DNA of 64,000 nucleotides from Acorus gramineus (Eukaryota; Streptophyta; Magnoliopsida; Acorales; Acoraceae): contig CM060849.1 of the NCBI GenBank assembly GCA_030737835.1, positions 11,861,716-11,925,715 of the forward strand. The letters run 5' to 3'. Positions 58,051 to 64,000 of the stretch are shown here, piece by piece. The notes under the pieces were generated by a model, which saw only the letters and a list, made by a program, of their open reading frames with translations, was not told the DNA's origin and made no database searches. Position 1 is the stretch's first letter; the number at the start of each line of letters is the position of its first letter. The translations under genes and the position numbers were made by a program.

Positions 58051-59190
58051 ATAGATATTCTATTTTAATAGTTATATCAAAATAATTGTTATTTCATTGG
58101 AATCAATAAAAATTTATTTAGAATGAATAATTTATTAGATTTTTTTGTTATTTTCATTAAGAAACATAAATTTGATCATTTTTAGGGTTAAAGACGTCTG
58201 AGTCCCTATAAACATTTATAAACTCGTACAAGTCCTTATAAATTTGAAGCATAACAATTACATCCTTAGAACACAGAAAATGTCTAATAAATCCCTATTA
58301 TTAAATCATTTTTAACATATCATGGTTAAAATTAACCATATGTATGATTTTAATATTACACCCTCCACAATGCACAACATGGTGATTACCATGAGCTTTT
58401 TAACTTGTGTAATCACCTCATCAAAATATAAAATAAAAAAATCTAAGTAATATATGTAGTATATTAAATACAATACAGAAATAAAATCATCTTCACAATT
58501 ACAATTGTTTGAAATAGAAGCAAGAAAATAATAATAATAGAATAGTATGCAACAATAACGTCAAAATCCACAAAAAAAAAAAGTGAAAATGAGTTTGATC
58601 AGGGACAAGATGGTCATTAAAAAGGATGTATATGTTTTTTTTCTATTTTTTCAGTGATTTATATGAGTGTTTAATTTTACACAGATGGAATATTATGAGA
58701 ATATATCATCAAATTGGATAAAAAAAATTAACTCATGGACTAAATTGATTTACCATAACAGTTTAAAGAACCTATATGTCTGACTCCAAATTTGTAAGAA
58801 CTTATATGGGTTTATGGATGTTTACAAGGACTCAAATGTCTTTAACCCTATTTTTTATTGTTTGGTTCACCTTAGATAAAATAATGATAAGTGGTAGATA
58901 AGATATGTATAATAGTTTATAACCTTTTAAGTTATAAATATATTCCTACATAAATTATTTGTATTTGGGAATAAATGAGAGAAATGAGTATGTGATATAA
59001 TAGATGTGATATGTTAATGAGATGTGTATAAAAGGGTTAGATGAGATAATTATTTTAAAATGATATAAAATAGTATTTTTTTTAAAATTGACAATGATAA
59101 GCCTGATTAACAATTTCAACAACTCCTATAATAGCTACCTGGTTTATTCATAACCTATTTAGGCATAGTCATTGGGGTTTATTCTCTCAA
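58050..59190 (+). mobile_element. Dispersed MITE with TTTGGTTCAC core, copy 3, split by another TIR element
   Basis: TTATTTTCATTAAGAAACAT at the left and TTGTTTGGTTCACCTTAG directly after the inner element restore the core order seen in 22755-23195. The right part TATTTAGGCATAGTCATTGG then GTTTATTC matches its right end. Ends are approximate. Confidence 0.55.
58184..58851. mobile_element. TIR element (GGGTTAAAGAC type), nested
   Basis: GGGTTAAAGACGTCTGAGTC at the left is mirrored by GACTCAAATGTCTTTAACCC at the right. Pairing continues for about 60 bases (TAAACATTTATAAACTC against GGGTTTATGGATGTTTA). Flanks TCATTTTTA and TATTTTTTA agree at 7 of 9 positions, consistent with a Mutator-size site. 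No coding capacity. Confidence 0.75.
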
Positions 59191-60451
59191 AAAAGAATAT
59201 AGCACAACGGTTCAGGGTTTAACGGTGTTACCGATAGGTTTAGGCATTATATTTTTTTTTTTTTTTACATAAATAGGTTTGAAAGGTTTAGGCATTACAT
59301 TTTTCTTGGTTAACAATATTTGACTTAATATATTTTTATATAGTTATTTATCATATCAAATTTGATAAAACTCAAATTGGTAGCAATTGATTTTTAAATA
59401 ATAAAAAAAAAACATTTCGTGGATACTTGATATGAGGTATAAGGCCACTAACCTTTCAAATACTGTATTTATTTTCCATGGTAAGACATGTCAATTATCT
59501 TAAAAATATTTGTATTCCATCTAAATACAAAAATATGTAAATCTCAAAATTAATATTTGTATTCGAATGAGTTATGTTAGGATATAGATATCAATGTATC
59601 TAGTTCACTGACAGGTTTAGAAAAAAGTTAAGACTAGTATTAAACCTGTGAATGATTAAAATAAACTCAAGAGTTCCCACAATGGTCTACTTTTTTCTTC
59701 TTTTTTTTTTGGAAAGCTTGGCTTTTAAAAATTATTTATAATTAATTAAAAAAATTTACCATAATAGTCATGGATCTAAAATATTATCAAACTAGTCATC
59801 TAACAGTTAAACACCAAAATCATTGGCGTTTTTGTTTGCCATCTTAAACACCGATGAAACTGGCGTTTTAAGTAGAAAATTTTCAAAAAAGGGTGTCAAA
59901 ATGTCATTGTCATTAACGTTTTAGACGAAAACATTAAAAAAATAAATAAAAATACCAACATAGCATGATTGGCCGATCAGATGATTAGCTTATAGATTAA
60001 AAAAAACATAATTAGTTAGGTAATTATTTAATTAACTATAATTATTTAATAAAAAAGGTCCAAAGAGACTGGGTATGGTATGAAGAGAATAAACTAATGA
60101 CTTCCCACCAAAGGTCTACAGTTTTTCTTAGTGTTGGCAAAGCCAAAGAGCAATAAAGTTACACTTCTAAGCCTAAGAATTGCTTTTTTTTTTCTTTATG
60201 ATGACAATAAGTTGGATAAACCATGGACGAAATATTTTTTTATTTTTAATTTTATCGATTAAATTTTTTTCTATCAAAAGAAATAAGACTTGAACTGACA
60301 TATTATATAAATTTACAGTTGTAGTCAAAATGGTGAAGAGCATCGATTTGGTAATTACCGTTTAAAAAGTTCTTGAAAAGTTTCACAGGATATCGAATTA
60401 TGTGGAAAATGTGTTTAGTATGGGCATCAGTTTATCAAAGACAATGAATAT
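59191..60451. other. Intergenic, no gene seen
   Basis: AT-rich with a near-duplicate phrase GGTTTAGGCATTA at 59238 and 59287. Nothing else assignable. Confidence 0.45.
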
Positions 60452-61028
60452 TGTGAGAGATCAAATAAATCCTCCCCGAGCGTATGGTGAACCTTTAAAT
60501 GGATCGTCAATCATCCAATCTCCTCCTCCGATCTCTTGAACTCACACCAAAGAGTTGTTGCTTAAAGCACCTCCGACGCTCAAGTTAGCTCCCAGATTAA
60601 GAATAAGAACTTGAACTAAGAATAATTTCGGAGAAGATGTGTGTACCTCCAAATGGGGGAAGACGGTTTCCCGCTCTATTTATAGGCAGAGGTGGCATGC
60701 CGATCACTCTATGTTGACGGGAGGATGATATGAGGGTATCTTTCACGTGACACGTCGACAGAGCGACACATAAGCTCCCAGTTAATCCGTTGATTGAGTG
60801 TCAGCTGGTCATAACTATTTTCATATGATTCCCCGATGTTGTCATGTCACTTGCACTTTCATGGGCATATCCATAATTTAGCTGGAGTAGTTAAATACAC
60901 ATGACATTCTTTCACGCTGGTCGGACCTGTTGATTAAAGCCCCTCATACCTAGAGAGGTGGGATTTTTGCCTCCATGTGTTCGGGTCTTACCAGAGATCT
61001 GACCTAAAACTAAAGTGATCGCCTCTCA
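60452..61028 (-). mobile_element. Probable solo LTR, Ty3/gypsy-type, minus orientation
   Basis: In minus orientation it runs from TGAGAGGCGATC to GATCTCTCACA. It contains a TATA-like GCCTATAAATAGAGC (near 60680) and AACTTGAGCGTCGGAGGTGC (near 60570), the phrase shared with the LTRs at 31403 and 32428. No target duplication is readable, so the ends are provisional. Confidence 0.6.
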
Positions 61029-61295
61029 TTTACCTTTAAAAAAATATTTTGAAACACCCAAAATCAAATTAATAATGCTTTGTGTATCTTACATACCACC
61101 ACTATTGACAGCTTGTGCAGTTTTGTTACCTTTTAATATTTATATACATATTTTATTCTATCATTTACCTTTAAAAAAAATGTTTGAAACACCCAAAATC
61201 AAATTAATAATGCTTTGTATATCTTACAGACCACCACTATTGACAGCTTGTGCAGTTTTGTTACCTTTTAATATTTATAAACATATTTTATTGAG
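61027..61295 (+). repeat. 135-bp tandem duplication
   Basis: CATTTACCTTTAAAAAAA begins at 61027 and again at 61162. The two units share TTTGAAACACCCAAAATC and CCACCACTATTGACAGCTTG with few differences, so the duplication is recent. The 104-codon frame spanning both is a by-product of the repeat. Confidence 0.92.
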
Positions 61296-61330
61296 GTCCA
61301 TCCATTTCTCTTGCATCGCAAATCACTAAG

Positions 61331-63930
61331 GGAGCATTTGGTTCGGTGGATTGCTGATTTTAAGTGTTGATTTATAAGTGCAAATAATATAAGTGCTTAT
61401 ATTTTAATTGAAAAACTGTTTGGTTTAACAAAAAAAAAAATTCTATTTGTGGTGCTTATAGAAGGGTATTTATGTCCATTTTATAAAAAGAAATTTCAAG
61501 TCTGCTACACAGGCTCCATTATATAAGCCTCAATCATAAGCCCCATGAGGTGTCAAATTTTAATTGGTTGTCTAGTTGATCTTTATAAAATGACAAAAAA
61601 ATAAAGTACAAAACTACCCCTATTTAAATCACACATTTTCTCATGTCAAAATCCTCTTTTTAAAAAATTTATGGTTTCCTCCTCCCGGGGAAACACATCT
61701 CAAAAATGCTAACCGTTTTTTTTTATACACATCCACCATTTTTTTTAAAAATAATTCTGGCCGAGCTGAGTATCTCTGGTGACCAGCGTCACCACCCCTA
61801 GTTCCTCTCATTGCCCTCTATCATATGAGAGGTGGTTCGACTAACCTTTTCAATCGGACTCCATCTTTTCTGACCTTCACATTCACCTGTTAATGAATGT
61901 AATTGACTTTTGTTGAATCATTAATATCAAATAAAAGTCAGTTACATTTTGAAATGTAACTGATTCACACATTACTGCTCAACTTCAACAATGAAATCAT
62001 TTTGTGGACTGACCCCAAATATCAACATAATGCTATTAAGGTGTTCTATATTCACCAAAAAAACATATAAACATAGTATGGAAATATAGTATTCATATTA
62101 AAATTGGTTAATACTTTGAAATGCAACTCTATTTTGCAATTTTATTTCACTAAAAGTTAGTTACCTTCGTAAATATCATTAAGGTTTACTGCATAGCCAT
62201 ATAGCATTTCAGTTACATTCATAAAAGTAATTAACTAATAAAAATACACATAAGTTCATAAAATAATGCATATAAGTCCAACAAAAGTATGAATATGTAA
62301 TTAAAATTCAAATGTTAAACAACAACATGCCAGATTCAACCTTCAATATCAAAAACATGAAATTAGAAACTGCCAGAACTAACATAAAAACATATTCGAA
62401 AAACAAAAAACAAAACAATTGCAAGAACATACAACAACAACTGTCACACCTGAATCGACAGACATTGAAATGAATACCAAAATATTCAGTAGTTTTTTTC
62501 GATCAGATAAGCGGCTGAGAAAGTCCTCCGGAAATTAAATCAGATTTGAAAAGTCTTTCAAAATATCAAATTCGATCTGTTTCAAAGAGTTCTTCGAAGA
62601 ATTATCGACATTTTACCATGAAAATTGAGAAGTTAATTCAATTATCAATAAATGATTCAAAATTATAATCCAAAAATGGAAAACAAAACACAAATGAATG
62701 CAATGCAATCACAAAAATATATAACTATCCCATTAATATGGTGGAGGTTACCCAAATTGAATTCAAGGGTATTATTGGTAATATCATCAGTGCCACCTCA
62801 TGGGGCTTACATGGGGCCTATATAATGGGGCTTATGAATTCATAGGCCCCATGACATGGCATAGTTTGAATTTTTGTTTATACCCCTTAATTGACTTTTG
62901 TAACTTCTCAAAGAAAATTAATGTAGATGGTGAATATAATTAACTTATTATATGAATTTTGTATTTTAACCCAAGTTACATTCGCAAATTTTTTCTTGAA
63001 TATGTTGTTTGATATTGAATATGGCAGCCTTTGATCTGACTTTTGTTTACAATTTGGTCTTTGAATTTAGTGTTCGATGTTAAATAAGTTTTTTTGGAGG
63101 GTTTGAAGATTTTATAGTGTTTTGATATTATATTATCATATGATTGTGTTACATTTTCAAACTAACATGAAACTTTATGCATTATATTTTGTAAATCAGT
63201 TACATTTTTAAAATATAACTGATATTTATATGCCTTAAATAATAAAATTTAGTTAACTGAACTATTTGTATAATATATTTTAAAACTAAGTTACATTCAC
63301 AAAATGTAACTGGCTTTTTTTAATTTGTTCTTAGTATTTCGTTAAAAGTAAGATACATTCATTAAAAAGTGGATATGAAGGTTAAAAAAGGGGGAATCCG
63401 GAGGAGAATTGAAAAGGTAGTCGAACCACCTCTTATATGATAGAAAGCGACAAAAGAAATCCAGTAGTGGTGACGCCATTCGTAAAAAATGAGCAGGTCA
63501 GCCGAAATACTTTTTTTAAGTTACTGATTTAAAAAAAAAACGGTTAGATTTTTCAAAGATGTGTTTAAGGAGGAGAAACCTACACAAAAATAGAGAGGTT
63601 TGACATGTGAACGTGTGATTTAAATAGGGGTAATTTTATACTTTGTTTTTTTGCCATTTGGTTAAGGTCAACTATGCAACCAATAAAAATTTGACACTTC
63701 ATGGAGCCTATGAGTGAGGCTTATATAATGGGGCATGTGTAGCAGAGCTCATAAGTAAATTACATTTTAAATAAGAGTCAAATATAATTAATTGTTTATT
63801 TATGAAAAAATATTTATTCATCAATAAGTACTTATAATAAGCACTTAACAAACATCCAAATAAAAAATAAGTGCTAATTTTAAATGATAAACTAGATAAG
63901 TTTTATTTTTCGTCAAACCTAACACCTCTT
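61331..63930. mobile_element. TIR element, copy 2 of the 1617-2992 family, carrying a nested element
   Basis: GGAGCATTTGGTTCGGTGG, then TTGCTGATTTTAAGTGTTGA, matches the left end of 1617-2992. The right end near 63890-63930 (GTCAAACCTAACACCTC) is its weak inverse, and TAA-like bases stand on both sides. The interior from 61501 to 63746 is a different element. Confidence 0.6.
61501..63746. mobile_element. Long-arm TIR element (AGGCCCCA family, copy 2), inverted-pair structure
   Basis: TCTGCTACACAGGCTCCATT at the left is mirrored by GGGGCATGTGTAGCAGA at the right. The two outer arms, about 430 bases each (61501-61935 and 63315-63746), are inverted copies, sharing for instance AGAGGTGGTTCGACTA / TAGTCGAACCACCTCT. 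Near 62815-62860 a third and fourth terminus-like sequence meet (GGGGCCTATATAATGGGGCT then CATAGGCCCCATG), so it looks like two copies joined tail to tail. GTTACATT...AATGTAAC hairpins occur in both halves. No transposase seen. Confidence 0.72.
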
Positions 63931-64000
63931 AATTTTTAAAAATATGAAGATAATTTATTCTGAAAGTAATTAAATCAAAGTCTTTATCCATACGCTCATT
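63931..64000. other. Window end, AT-rich
   Basis: Nothing assignable in the last 70 bases. Confidence 0.5.

Noticed and set aside
61015-61329. 104-codon frame with an internal repeat
   Set aside because: The frame is just the 135-bp tandem duplication read through twice (135 is divisible by three).

Overview
This 64 kb window is nuclear DNA from a flowering plant. It holds three host genes with plant-type architecture: a chloroplast-targeted-looking dienelactone hydrolase, a patellin and an MCTP. Between them lies AT-rich DNA crowded with miniature inverted-repeat elements, LINE tails and solo LTRs. Two of the genes (MCTP, patellin exon 1) are strikingly GC-rich while the third is not. Such bimodal GC is typical of monocots, so a monocot is my best guess, but this is inference.

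Genes. (1) An intronless MCTP (four C2 domains plus a C-terminal membrane-anchored PRT_C domain, 987 aa) at 18717-21680 (+). (2) A dienelactone-hydrolase-family protein at 25715-30093 (+), three exons with an uncertain first exon. (3) A patellin (acidic N-terminus, CRAL-TRIO/SEC14, GOLD; 584 aa in four exons) at 54326-57361 (-). They do unrelated jobs: plasmodesmata/ER tethering and trafficking, plastid hydrolase, and phosphoinositide-linked membrane trafficking. Nothing suggests that they form a cluster.

Layout. 1-3000: a Ty1/copia pol fossil invaded by a LINE tail and abutted by a TIR element. 3900-11800: hAT-like and Tourist-like MITEs, a solo LTR, and a complete non-autonomous LTR element with GC-rich filler nested in a hAT MITE. 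12159-18449: a 9-bp-TSD foldback element, then a 4.7 kb long-TIR element (itself carrying a hAT MITE) ending about 270 bp before the MCTP start codon. 21700-25600: Tourist-like elements, unexplained exon-like scraps and a GC-rich LINE scrap. 31400-33570: a MITE carrying two solo LTRs. 34320-42200: a solo LTR, two LINE 3' ends, a TIR element and two hAT MITEs. 42185-44707: a Mutator-like element with a 91-bp hairpin-bearing tandem repeat and a captured exon-like segment. 45000-53900: small TIR elements, retroposed tails and a solo LTR. 57500-64000: patellin promoter, nested MITEs, another LTR, a 135-bp tandem duplication and a 2.2 kb element with roughly 430-bp inverted arms.

I saw no tRNA or rRNA gene, CRISPR array or bacterial-type operon. 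The most interesting signals are structural. They are a set of hAT-like MITE families, each filled with its own short repeated word; the Pack-MULE-like element with its hairpin satellite; and several multi-level nestings that can be read from intact target-site duplications. All boundaries were read by eye.
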